Source: Coffea arabica (Eukaryota > Streptophyta > Magnoliopsida > Gentianales > Rubiaceae). Taken from it: 64,000 nucleotides of DNA. The notes below the pieces were generated by a model. The model did not search any database and was not told the origin of the DNA. It saw nothing but the letters and a program-made list of their open reading frames with translations. Positions 52,127-63,560 of this stretch are shown piece by piece. The number at the start of each line of letters is the position of its first letter. The first letter of the stretch is position 1. The translations under genes and the position numbers were made by a program. The DNA is taken from positions 50,353,001 to 50,417,000 of the forward strand of contig NC_092316.1 of the NCBI RefSeq assembly GCF_036785885.1, written 5' to 3'.

Positions 52127-55100
52127 AGTAAAGCATCTATAAATTAATACTTGATAAATTAATAAGCTCTATTAAATAATAATTTTTGGGTCCCGACTTG
52201 AGCTAATCAACCAAACTAATAATTTTAATAAAATAATAAGATAATAATTTTTGTTTGAAAACGTTACATAACCCTTTGATCCCATTCATGTCATAAATTA
52301 ATAATTCACTAATATTATATATCATATTTTTCTAAAACATAAGTCTATTGCTGTGAGGACTCGTAAAATTCCTTATATTTTTCTTAAAATTCTCTTTAAT
52401 TTGGAATTTCTTACTTTACAATAACTTTAATACACATTCACTTCCCCAATAGTTGCAAATAATCATAAAAACAAGGGGTTTCCTTTTACTTTCATCGTTA
52501 CGATAAACTAGGGTTTTACGTCTTTGTGTAGTGTGAATAATCGGTACGAAGTGTGTATTCAATTTGGTGATGAAGAGGGTGATTAAGAGTGAATTTTAGA
52601 TAATATTAAATGGGTGATTAGAAATAAGAATAAGAAGTTAGTGAATTATAAGTGAAAATCCTAGTACGTGCGAGTTAGGGAAAAAAGGTGTGAACCGACG
52701 GGTACCGTTCACTACCGATTGAACACATCATTTGACCACCATTTTATCAAGTTAATCTCATTGTTATTAGAGCCTAAATATCAGCTCTAAATCTGATCAA
52801 GCTGAGCGAAAATGTTGACTTCAAAAACCAAAAGAAAAGAAAAAAATTTAGATATAAATTGGTGGTGACAAATGGAAGCAATCCATGTATCTTTGATCCA
52901 AACTAGGACTAAGCCTTATAACCTTTCTTGGCCTTCATTCCTCTTCATTTTCAGCTATGGTGGCCGAGATATTGAGGGAGAAAAACAAGAGAAGAGAACT
53001 TCATTTCATCATGGGATTTTAGCTTAGTTTTAGTGAAAATCAAGAAACTAAACCGATTAATTCTTTCTTTGAGCACTTGGGAAGCTTGGTGTTCTAAAAC
53101 TTTACAAGAAGAGGTGGTGGATATCTCTTACAAGCATCTTAGTGAGGTATATTGGCTGTCCATCATCTTTATTTCCCTTAATCTTGCTTAAATTGCTACA
53201 CAACTCATATTCCTGGTTAATTGATAGCTATGCAACTAGTTTTGATAGTTATGGAGAATTTGTGAGTTAGGGTTTTGAATTGTTCAGTCATATTTCTTCT
53301 TGTTTAGATAGAATATGATGTGAATAAGCCTAGATAAGGAGGTGAAGGAGTGGTTCAAGCTAGAATAAAAAGAGTATCACTTGAATGTATAAAATTCCAA
53401 AATTTAGGATTGAAGTTACCCTGTTCTGCCAGTTTCATTCGGCTATGATGGAGGCCGAATCAGCCTTAGTTTAAAACATTAAAGTTGTAGGAAATGATAT
53501 TTTATAGCTGCCTACAAAATTTCAGCTCAATCTGAGTACTGTACCATATGAAAAGACAAAATTACCCTTGCTGCCATAGGTATAGTTTTGTGGACAGTTT
53601 GGACATTTCCTTATTTTGGCTGCATTTTTTCACCTTGATCCGTATCAAATTAGCCTTTGGCCAAAACACAAAACTTTTAGCCCTATGTTTCAGCTTTCCA
53701 ACGCATCCAAAAACACCTCAAACGGAATTGTGTAGCCTGAGTTATTGTTATTTGAATTCAGTATTAATAACTGTACTGACAAGAACCTTTTGGTTCTATA
53801 ATCTGTACTTTTGACCTAGATCAATTGTGAACTGGATTGAGTGGTTTTCATCAAAATTATAGCCCTTTGTCTTAACTTCGAAACAATATAAATTTTACTC
53901 CAATCCGATAAGCATAGCTTTAGTTGTGACCGATACGTTAAGAGACATCGAATCTGTCATTTGGTTCTTTGCCTTAAACCTCATTTCCGGTCATTTTTCT
54001 AGCTTGGTTTTGTAATTGTATGACTTTGAGCCTATTGAACGGCTATTGTAATGAGATTATCTATGTGTGATTTTGGGACTGATTGAGGAAAAGAATGAAG
54101 CCATAAATGGCTGGAAAATAGGTAAATACAAATGACGTGCCGCCCAAATTTGCGCGCGAGAGCTAGGTAGATATACTCGCGACTTGCGTAAGGATTTGAG
54201 AGCAAATACTACTTGGACAATCTAAGATATTTGCGTCTTCTTTTATCAACGTATATAAGTTAGAATTCGGCCAAAATTTGTACCCTTGGAAAAATGAAAA
54301 TAACGACTAATAGAAGTACATTTTCCTTGTTCCTTCGACTCAAATGGTATTTTCAAGTATAATTGCTACCAAGTTTCACAGTTTGAATAACGAGTAAGGG
54401 TTTTACGAATATTCTCCAAATGAATTTCAATTACTTGATTCTTGTTAAATGAAACGTCTAAGTTTCAAACCTTAGTCGATTTTCAAAACTCTTAAACGAT
54501 ATTTTCTCGCAGATTTGGACTCCAAATCTGGAGTAGTACCCAAACGTGACCCGTAGAGGCACTACATATTTGGTGAATGCTTCCAAATATCGGATTGCAC
54601 TTGATACTTGTGTTTGATACTTCAGCAATGTGATTACCTGATATATGAGTAGATTGATAGGGCAAGCGTGTACTTTATCGCACTTGCCCTAATATGATTT
54701 GTTCTTAGTTATTGATTTCAGTTAAATTGATATACATGCACATGAATTATATCTTGTTTGGAATTCCAAAAATCCTGTGGCTAGTTAGTCGAGTCGAGCC
54801 GGCAAGGACCTGGTCGATTAGATAACGAACCCTGGGTAGTTAATGATGTCAAGTAGAGTGTTATCTCTTCAACTAATCGGTATACTCGAGTATTACCACT
54901 AGTGTTTATTGTGGAGTTCGGGCCTGGTAAGGTGTTTGGTCGGTGGACGGAGATTGGAGTTAAATGGTGTTCTACTGGACTAGTTACCTTACTTGAAAGT
55001 TGACGGAGTGTCAACTACCAATCGATCAAGTTATGGTGGAGCAGATATATGAGCCACTGTATCCTTATATGTGAAATGCGGAATATTTATTGTTTGGCTA

Positions 55101-56103
55101 CATGAACTATTATTACTCACTTCTTGACTTGTTTTGCTCGCTATTTCACTATTGTGCTACTTCTATGTTATTTGGTGGTCAATTTGATATTTGGAACATC
55201 ATTGAGTTTTAGCTCACTCCATTAGTTTTGTTTTCCTTATAGGGGATACAAGCGAGGCGTGAGACGTGTACAGACTAGTGTAGTCTAGATGTTTTGAATT
55301 TTGATTTGTTCTCACGCTATCATTCTACTAGGATGATTTTTACTTGAATTGTAACCACTACGAAGTATTTTTGTGTATAGAGCTTTGTATCTTGGTTTGT
55401 GCATCGATGTACATTATAAGTTTGAATTGTCATGTTATTTACTTTTATGGATGTAAGTTAATTTCTCGAGGTACGAGTGAGTGAGTCCTGACGAGAGTTG
55501 GGTAGGAGACTCGCTAAACCCTAGGGTACGCCCAAGGAGGAAGGTGGGGTCGTCACAATTGCTGTTTGTTTTTTCTTGAAATTTAAATCTATCCTAACCT
55601 CATCCCTAATTTTTCTTATTGTATCTAAAAGTTTTGGATGTGAATTCTCATATTGCAATAAATTATGAAGAGTTAATTATGCTTTTAACTTTAAGCGCTC
55701 CCTTCTATGTAATAGGCTCCAAAGTTACTGTATCATCTATAGCTTTCATCATTAGCAGGATTTTCAGTACTACCACCAATTATTTCTTCTAAACTTGAGA
55801 CCTCTAATCTTGTCTTTTTTTCATTCTTTTTTTTTTCGGAGACGACAACAGTTGGATAACCTAATCTTGTCTTTTTTTCATTCGGATAATCCAATAAGTA
55901 ATTAACATATGTAGACTTTTAAGATTCTTTTATTATTAGAATAATTAATATTTTTATAAAACAAAATAAAACTTTAGTCGGTTAATTATGAATTGTAAGT
56001 ACAATCAATAAATACAAAATTATTAATTTATCAATTAATTAATACCTTTTTAAAATAATAGAATTTGTATAGTCCCAAATTGTTAATTTGTAGAGGTTTT
56101 ATT
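52127..56103. mobile_element. TIR element split by solo LTR B
   Basis: Left end at about 52127 (AGTAAAGCATCTATAAATTA, then GGTCCCGAC near 52190) and inverted right end at about 56103 (ACCTCTACAAATTAACAA, then TTGGGACTATA) match a plant inverted-repeat family that I recall by AAACCTCTATAAATTAATA...GGGAC. Without the 3206-bp LTR B and one target copy, the element would be about 770 bp and non-coding. No target duplication was established for it. The stretch 51511-52126 to its left holds nothing that I recognise. Confidence 0.5.
52352..55557 (+). mobile_element. Solo LTR B (about 3.2 kb, same family as solo LTR A)
   Basis: Starts TGTGAGGACTCGTAAAATTC and ends GGTGGGGTCGTCACA, with perfect 5-bp target duplications ATTGC (52347-52351 and 55558-55562). 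No PBS, gag-pol or second LTR. Shared blocks with A on the opposite strand include the terminal GAGGACTCG, a TGCGGTAAAGTACAC-like block (B near 54670: GTGTACTTTATCGCAC) and a TTGACGGAGTGTCAAC block (B near 54998; A near 7014-7033, inverted). Short frames inside are not genes. Confidence 0.85.
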
Positions 56104-56562
56104 GTAATTTGTATTATGGAAACTACGTAGCATTCATTAAATTGAGAAATTAGTACTTTCATTCAATAACTTCAAGGCAAATAAACCATGTAGCTATAAT
56201 TATTGCTAGTTATGATTGCATTAAAAAAGAAGAAGAAAGTATCATACCGAGTAATGGTGCACAAATATAGTACCAATTCATACATGCTTAAATTCAAAGA
56301 CTCGTATTGGTTAGATTGTCATAACACAGTTAAGAACAATTGTTAACATGGACAAATACAAGATTATAACTTTGCATGTTGGAAAATTAGACATGAACAA
56401 ATAATTTATATTTCTTTTGTGATTTGAAAAAGCACTGCAAATATATGATCAAATTAATAGAACGAGATATTGTAAGGAAATGATTATTTATAAGAGCTAA
56501 CTTTTCTAATGTATTGTTGCTTATCTCGTGACTTCATCCTGTAGTATCAGGTATAGTTGCAA

Positions 56563-56945
56563 GGAAAAGGACCAAGAATAATTGCAAAGAAAATCAAATA
56601 TGGTGTAAGAATCGCAAAAGTCTTAACAATAATTGTAAGAATAATTACAAATTCATGGATTCGATTAGTAGTTTTGTGAAGTAGAAAGAAAGAACTCTTT
56701 TCATGATTCATGAATCATGAAGTAGGAACTCTTTTCATGATTCATGATCTAATTGCTTGTGTATACGATAAAAAAAGGGCTAAGAATAATTGCAAAACCA
56801 TATTAATCATGTTTTTAAATTTATGAATAATAAATTGTAAGAATCATAAAAATTTTTGGATTCATTTTGTAGTTGTGTGAAATAGAAAGAAAGAACTCAT
56901 TTCATGATTCATAAATTATAAAGTATGATCAAATATTTTGTCGTA
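56563..56945. repeat. Tandemly duplicated unit (about 200 bp) with a 20-bp palindrome
   Basis: Two diverged units share AAGAATAATTGCAAA, GGATTC...GTAGTT(T/G)TGTGAA and AGAAAGAAAGAACTC(T/A)TTTCATGATTCAT. The first contains a perfect 20-bp palindrome at 56701-56720 (half-site TCATGATTCA) and an extra short duplication of its right part. Confidence 0.7.
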
Positions 56946-57180
56946 AACGAAAATGAGATGCTGAAGTGTGTATGCAGTATATGTTATAAAAAGACTAAGA
57001 AAATTCACCAAAGAAAAATTAATCTACTTTTCATGATGCATGAATGATAAATCAAAGTATAATTCATCTACAGTTGCAAGTATGCAATGAATGGACTGAA
57101 TCAACAATATATAAATTTAGATATATAACTTAAATGAAAATAGAAAAGTTAAATAAATTTGTGTATATCTAAATGAAATT

Positions 57181-57656
57181 AGGGCAAATTCCACTTTATC
57201 CCCCTGTGGTTTAGTGTTTTTTCACATAACCCCCTTATGATTTCAAAAGCTATACATAACCCCCTTATGGTTTGGATTAAAGTGTCAAAGTAACGGAAAT
57301 AGTCACTCGTAACGGCGTCACCTAAAATGTCAAAAATACCCTTATGTAAGGTTGAAATTTATGTATTAACCGAGGGGGGTTATGTGTATATTTTGAAAAT
57401 CATAAGGGGGTTATATGGTAAAGTATTAAACCATAAGGGGGTTATATGGTAAAATATAAAAATCATAGGGGGTTAATGTGTCATGTATTTATAAGGGTAA
57501 TTTCGACATTTTTAGAAGTTCCGTTACGAGTGACTATTTCCGTTACTTTGACACTTTAATCCAAACCATGAGGGGGTTATGTATAGCTTTTGAAACCATA
57601 GGGGGGTTATATAAAAAAAAGGGTAAACCACAGGGGGGTAAAATGTAATTTACCCT
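57181..57656. mobile_element. MITE with long TIRs (about 160 bp)
   Basis: Left AGGGCAAATTCCACTTTATC and inverted right AGGGTAAATTACATTTTACC. Both are followed by CCCCTGTGGTTTA, then the shared words CCCTTATGGTTTGGATTAAA and TCACTCGTAACGG or its inverse. Three further GGGGGTTATATG-type repeats fill the centre. Length 476 bp. The TIR length suggests a MULE-type MITE; flanks give no clean 9-bp duplication. Confidence 0.8.
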
Positions 57657-58013
57657 TCTAATTATCTAAATTTAGATAAGTGCAGATAATTTAGATAATC
57701 TAGACTTAGTTAAATTAAATTTAGATAATTTGAATCAGCAGAGACAATTTTAACCCAGCAGTCATGCGACTTCTATCTCTACCGACCTGGTTATCGGTAA
57801 CCAATTATTTTGCTCCTTCTTCAATTCAATTTTATGCATTTTATGATTTCTTTATGCTAACTTGGCCCCCACAAGTTCAGCCTTCTCAGCTGCTATAATG
57901 GTGCTCAGATTGAATTGACATTGGACTGTATACCAATGAAATCATTGAAATTGCTGTGCGAGTTTGAAAAAGCTTCGGCTTAAGGAGTTGTTGGCTTGAG
58001 GAGTTGTTGGTTT

Positions 58014-58317
58014 CAATGTTTTTAAACCCGAATCTGAATCGAAAAAATTTTTGGTTTACAGTTCGATCGGTTCAATTTCGATTCAAAGATTTAATAATTT
58101 TTTATTCATTTTAGTATTAAAAATTTTAAATAAAACTAAAATATGTATTTTAAAAAATAAATACTTAATAAAAATCAATTAAACCTTCCGGTTTTGATCG
58201 GTTCAACCGGTTCTGGACCGATTCGATTAATTCTTTGAATTTTTAATTAAATCGAACCGAAGATATGATCGATTTGCGGTTCAATCAGTCGAACCGATCC
58301 AATTTTTCAAAACATTG
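58014..58317. mobile_element. hAT MITE with an exact 8-bp target duplication
   Basis: Ends CAATGTTTTTAAACCCG ... TTTTTCAAAACATTG, flanked by GTTGGTTT at 58006-58013 and 58318-58325. Internal arms carry GATCGGTTCAA and AACCGATCC words in inverted arrangement. 304 bp. The exact 8-bp duplication assigns it to the hAT superfamily. Confidence 0.88.
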
Positions 58318-58325
58318 GTTGGTTT

Positions 58326-59105
58326 ACGAGGCTTATAAAATTTCAGCACTTTTTTCCTTTTTTTTTAAGTTACAAAAGAACATCTAAACTGAATTTTCTC
58401 TTCACTTGTTCAAGGAAGTTGAGACCCTCAAGCTAAAAATTTCTGAGAACTTTTCTTATGTTGGCCTACAAATTCAAGTTGGCAAACATGGATGTTAGTT
58501 TGGAATTTAATGATGTAAAGGAAGTAAAACTTCAAAACTTTGTACCTCATATTGAGGATGCTCTAAAGAAATAGGGAAAAGACACTAGTTTTGATGGTAA
58601 AAACTCAAGTATCATTTGTTAATGCCTTGAAAAAAGTTTTTGCAACTGTGACCATCAATTTGCACGATGATATCAAGTTTTTTATACAAATAATCATCGA
58701 AATTTACAGTAGTTAGTTGGATTTCTGCTCATGGCATGGCATTAGTCACACAAGCAGGTTATACTTTAATCACATAAATAAGTTTTACTTTCTTATGCAG
58801 ACATAAGGTTATAATTGTTCTTTATTTTATTTAATCCTTTTTTTTATATTTTTAATATTATACATACATATACATATATATACACACACATGCATATGTA
58901 ATATTTTTTTATTTTTAAAACTTTAAAATATTTAAAAATAAAAATTTGTGCCCTGGGGCTTTGCTCCGTCTAGGCGTACATATAACGTCCTACTCAACGC
59001 TTTCGCCTTTTAAAATACTGATTATAACCCATCCCTATTTCAAGAATTAGAATTTTTTTAACCAAAAAAAAAAAAGACAAGAAAAGAAAAAGGAAGGAGA
59101 CCACA
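58326..59105. other. Non-coding stretch next to the terpene synthase remnant
   Basis: A short broken frame near 58459-58572 (LANMDVSLEFNDVKEV) has no family that I recognise. The rest is AT-rich, with a TATA/CACA simple repeat at about 58855-58900. Confidence 0.35.
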
Positions 59106-59890
59106 CTCTTTAAGGACAAGATTTGCCTTGGGTTTTGCTTAGGAAATTGGTTTGTACCTTGTGCCCCACAATGTCATCCCAAAGCCTGCAAATAATTGAT
59201 GCAGCTCTTAAGATATCAGGGTCATTTGATGCCCAATCGAAGCTCTCCTTCGTGACAATATCCCCCCGGCCTAGGAAGGATGTTATCTTAAGAGTGGTGT
59301 ATCCACAGGTTGCCATACATTCCTTCATTGTTGGTATATATGTACCCTTGGTGCAGCCACTTAGCCTCAGCAAAATAGGCATGAGCCAACAACTTCAGCT
59401 GCACATTAGTCCAACAATATCAACTATTTCTATTACAGTAATATACCAGGAAGAAATCAATTAAGGAGTTTGATCGTAGGAATTCGAGTATGTTCATACT
59501 GCTTCCTTGGCGTAATATGTTCGAGATATGATCTTCCTTTCTTGGCCATTTCTTCCTCAATTTCTTCAAACAAATCCAAGAGTTTCATGCAGCCAACGTT
59601 CCGTCTGCACATATTGTAACACATTATGATATTACAGCAAATTTTTGGAGCCAAATCTAAGAGCAAACATTCCAAAACTCTCAATTGCTTCCGTGAAGAT
59701 TTGAAGTTCTTCGTATGTCCCATGAGCATCATAAATATAATCTATTATGGATGTAACGGCTATAACCTTTGACATAATCTTTCTGGCGAGTGCATATTGA
59801 GGCTCAAAATATACTCCCACGATCCAGAAATAGCCCTCAACCATTCGATCCAGAAATATCTTTCTGCCACATCCATAATTTGCGTATGTA
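59106..59890 (-). pseudogene. Sesquiterpene-type terpene synthase (class I) remnant
   Basis: The minus strand shows parts of three exons. The first holds [20 protein letters not shown], then [15 protein letters not shown], where the metal-binding DDxxD motif has become DYxxD (second Asp to Tyr), then FTEAIESF. Next comes MKLLDLFEEIEEEMAKKGRSY, followed by a frameshift. The third holds LAHAYFAEAKWLH, a frameshift, YIPTMKECMATCGYTTLKI, ITSFLGRGDIVTKESFDW and SIICRLWDDIVGHK, and ends at a GT donor. These are the order and motifs of TPS-a sesquiterpene synthases, which make sesquiterpenes from farnesyl diphosphate in the cytosol. The N-terminal exons, the last exon and most of the NSE/DTE motif are missing. 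Confidence 0.88.
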
Positions 59891-60480
59891 TATCTAGTTG
59901 CCTGTAAAGCGTGGGATTTGATTTTTATGGAGAATTAAGTCAACACACTGTACGCAGCTGATGATCACATTACAGAAAGGGCAAATTCAGAGGTCTTCGT
60001 CAAATATATTAAAATAATAAGAAAACAATTTATGAAAGTGAAAATACTCACAAGAAATTAAGAATGAAGAAAAAAAATTTCGGTTCATTGAAAGTGCCTA
60101 AAATAAAATTTTAAACACAAACTCAAGTAATTTTGCCTTGTTGTGGTTGAAGTGTTAGAAATACCCAGCAAACTTGAAAGTTCTAATCTTTGCACCATTG
60201 TCATGAAACTCATATCCTGAATAAGGCATCTCACTAAATATACTTTGAGGCTTTTTAGATTTTAATGATATTTTAACTAGTAAAATGCAAAATGTTGAAG
60301 TATTAGAGTACCAAAAAAAAATTATTTTTGAAAATTTGGAAAATACAAAACAATGTATAAAACTCTTAAGATTAACCATAAACTTTTGAAATTTTTTTTT
60401 TTCTTTTGATACCTTAAGAACATGTCAAATTTATATTGAAATGTAAGAGTCAAGGATTCTGCCTTTTACTAGTTAAAACA
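59891..60480. other. AT-rich stretch upstream of the terpene synthase remnant
   Basis: I looked for the missing 5' exons of the terpene synthase on the minus strand and see none. Confidence 0.4.
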
Positions 60481-60482
60481 TA

Positions 60483-60811
60483 CTCCCTCCATCCCACTTT
60501 GATAGTCCTGATTTATTTTTCACACAGTTTAAGAAAAAGTAGTTAACTTTGTTGGAACAATCAATTTAGGTAACTATTTTTCTAAAATACCCTTACATTA
60601 ATTATAGTACAACTTTATGGGAACTTGAATTGATGGTAAAAAAAGAATTAACTCTCATTAAATGGGGTAGGTTAGTAGTAATAACAACTTACATTAAACA
60701 AGGGTATTTTAGAAAAATTAAAATATAACTACATTCTTCAATTGAAAAGTGGACTACAATTTGGGATAGACGAAAAAGGAAAACAGGACTATCAAAGTGG
60801 GACGGAGGGAG
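60483..60811. mobile_element. Stowaway (Tc1/mariner) MITE
   Basis: Ends CTCCCTCCATCCCACTTTGATAG... and, inverted at the right, CTCCCTCCGTCCCACTTTGATAG (first bases shown), with TA on both sides (60481-60482, 60812-60813). 329 bp, AT-rich interior. This is the classical plant Stowaway signature. Confidence 0.93.
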
Positions 60812-61840
60812 TAATAAAAAAGTTAAGCCATTCTTCGTGCCAGTTTGGTATCATTATATTTTGACTAGAAAAAGGAAAATTACTTAAATTTGTGTTCAAA
60901 ATTATATTTGAGATGTTATTAGAAATGCAAAAAAAATTTCCATCCATAGTAAATTATATTGAGTAAATTTTAAGTGCTTTAGAAGATAGTATTTTTTTTA
61001 ATCCAGACTAATGGAATGAACACCATTACAAGGCTCTCATTTCTATCGGTATATCTAAATTTTCCATTAACGATTTACGACATTACATTAGCCAACTTTA
61101 TTAACAGACTAATTGGTTTGTCATGATAACTAAGCGTCATATTAGATAAAACTATAAAGATAAAAGATTAAAATTTTGTATTCAATCTTTGCGAATCAAT
61201 TTTTGTTTTAGTTTATCTCTCTTCTAAACAATTTTTATCTTTCTTAACAAATTTGCATTATTTTTTAATCCGTATGGAGTATATGAATTATTCTTTTTTA
61301 TCTATATAAAGTAACTTAACTTAGTGTGATTTTAATTGTAACATTGCTAAATTTATTTACATTGATAGAAATTGAATATTTGTTGACAAGAAAATTAATA
61401 ATACAGTCAACATAAATTGGTTCAATTAGTAAGAATGAACTATTTTCTAACAAAAGATAGCATGCTCAATTCTAAGTATCGTTGTAAGAATTGTGTTAGT
61501 GGATAATTTATAAATACTATATAAGCTACCTGTAATCACTGGTGGAGGTACATATTGGCCAAAAAATATTGCATTTTTAGGTATAGTTTTTTTTGAAATT
61601 TTTTATTTTATTGAATTAATTTAAGATTGTACTTCCACTGGTTAAATGAAAATTTTTTTACCTTAAGTATTGGAATTTAGAAAAATTTTGTTTTTACCCT
61701 TAATAATTTGTAAAAAAAACTACTTTACATATGTTCTTATAACTAATATTTTTTTTAATCATTGTGCTTAAGTAAACAAAAAATGTGACTTAATGCGTTA
61801 CTTTAAAGATAACTACAAGTCCAATATTTTAAGAAAGTTA

Positions 61841-62280
61841 AGGCTCGTCTGGTGGCTTATCAAAAACACCTCAATGAGAACCCATTTGGAGTTGCGGTAA
61901 CTTATTAAAAATACTTTACCTAATAGAGCTTTTAATAAAAGCGCTTATCATGTGCTTAAGTGTTTTTAAGTATATTGTTCGGATACATAGTTCAACAAGT
62001 ACTTATCGTATTGGATAATATGTAATTTGAAAACTTTTAAATGTGTTTATTTCTTTATTTAGGTTATAATATAGGATAAAATAATTAAATTTAATATTTT
62101 ATTTTTTAAAATACAAAACTATTCTTAAAGCAGCAAATTTGAGATCTTTCTAAAAGTACTTTTAATCCCAAAAACCCCACTCCTAATTTTATGGAATGAT
62201 GTTAATTAAATTCCTCAAAAATACTTTTAACACCCAAAAGTGCTTTTTAACTAAAAGCACCATAATTTCAAATTGGGCCC
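61841..62280. mobile_element. Harbinger-like MITE, copy 1
   Basis: Bounded by TTA (61838-61840 and 62281-62283). Ends AGGCTCGTCTGG and, inverted, GGGCCCAATTTG are only partly alike, but the interior (AAAAGCGCTTATCATGTGCT, ACTTTTAA...AAAAGTGCTTTT) matches copy 2. Confidence 0.55.
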
Positions 62281-62283
62281 TTA

Positions 62284-62624
62284 GTAGAATTTTTAGTCAA
62301 AATGCTTATTAAATGCTTCATCATATTGTCTGTGTCCAAACTTGCAAAAGAACTTTTTTTATTTGACAATATGCAATTTCAAATTTTTAGAACATATTTA
62401 TCTCTTCATTTAGTTTAAATTTTAAAATGAAGTTGTTAACTATTAATTTTTTAAATAATAAAATTATTCTAAAATCACCAATTGTGACCTTATTTCTAAA
62501 AGTGCTAATGGTCAAAAGTTCTACTCCTAAATTCAAGGCACGATACTCACTAAACACATTAAAAATGCTTTTTATCTTCTAAACGCACTTTTTTAATAAA
62601 AACAACGTAACCCCAAATGGAACC
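62284..62624. mobile_element. Harbinger-like MITE, copy 2, left-truncated and adjacent to copy 1
   Basis: Starts after the shared TTA, lacks the first part of copy 1, and ends ACCCCAAATGGAACC before TTA (62625-62627). Shared words with copy 1: AATGCTTATTAAATGCTT versus AGCGCTTATCATGTGCTT, and ATATTGT followed by TCCAAACTTG or TCGGATACAT. Confidence 0.5.
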
Positions 62625-62979
62625 TTAGTGCGCTAAAGAATTATTTTATACACAAAATTTCATATTTTAACAAATTGTAGATATTAATGGATTATTTAAA
62701 GGATTGATCTTCTTGACAATGTACACGCTGTCAACGTTGAATAAATAATAATTATATAAAATTTGAATTTGAAATTCAATTTTTATATATGTTATGAATT
62801 CAAATGTATTAATATATATACGATCACTATATATAAGATTAATTCTTACTTAAATCCTATTATATCATATGTTAAATACACATCAGAGTTGGATCAAATG
62901 TAATTTGTCGCAATAAATTTAATAAATTTGGGTCAGGGTATGCAAATACCGAGACAATGCTCTCCTGAACTAATAATTG

Positions 62980-63560
62980 CCCCAGTCCAACATCCCCGTC
63001 TTCGTTTTCCTAAGTTGAGGAGCTGTCATGTCCCTGTCGCTATGCATTCCTTTGTGGATACGGGGCAGGACCGCTCCTGAACGGTCCCCTCACAAAATCG
63101 AACGTGAGGCGAGAAATGGTCCAAGTCAGCAAGCCTTCAGGTGAGACCAAAACGACGACGTTCTATTAATTGAGAAGGGAAAAAAAAATCTAAAATCGTA
63201 TCTGGGGTAACGGCAAGTTACGGAACGGCAGCAACGTTGGTAAGTGTCCTCCCGCCCAAAATGAAAGGTTGAAAATGAAGGTTCCCACTTAGACCCTCTC
63301 CCAAACCCACGAAGCAGTTGCCACTATTCGAAATTCATAACTATCAAAAAACTAGGGCAATAGACGAGAGGAGAAATAATAGAGAAAAAGAGGAGATTGG
63401 CAAGAACAGTGTGACATTGGAGTCAAGCCGTGGAACTGTGGCATTGTTGAAGGCTGAGCAGAGGAAGCAGAAGGAAGAAGTGGTGGTAGAAGGCCAATTT
63501 TGTTGTGAATCGGCTTTAGTAAAAGAAGAAGAAACGTGAACCTCAGCTTCAAAGTTGAAG
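62980..63560 (+). other. GC-richer segment, possible 5' region of a gene extending beyond the window
   Basis: Base composition changes near 62980 from very AT-rich to balanced, with CpG-containing words (AACGACGACGTTC, CGGAACGGCAGCAACG). A donor-like GGTAAGTG lies at 63238-63245. A 73-codon plus frame at 63318-63539 (K/E-rich) and a serine-rich minus frame overlap here; neither has a domain that I recognise. Gene assignment is not possible. Confidence 0.3.

Noticed and set aside
31390..59890. Specialised-metabolism gene cluster (dioxygenase, P450, terpene synthase)
   Set aside because: The P450 is transposon cargo and the terpene synthase is a decayed remnant; only the dioxygenase is intact, so a working cluster is not supported.
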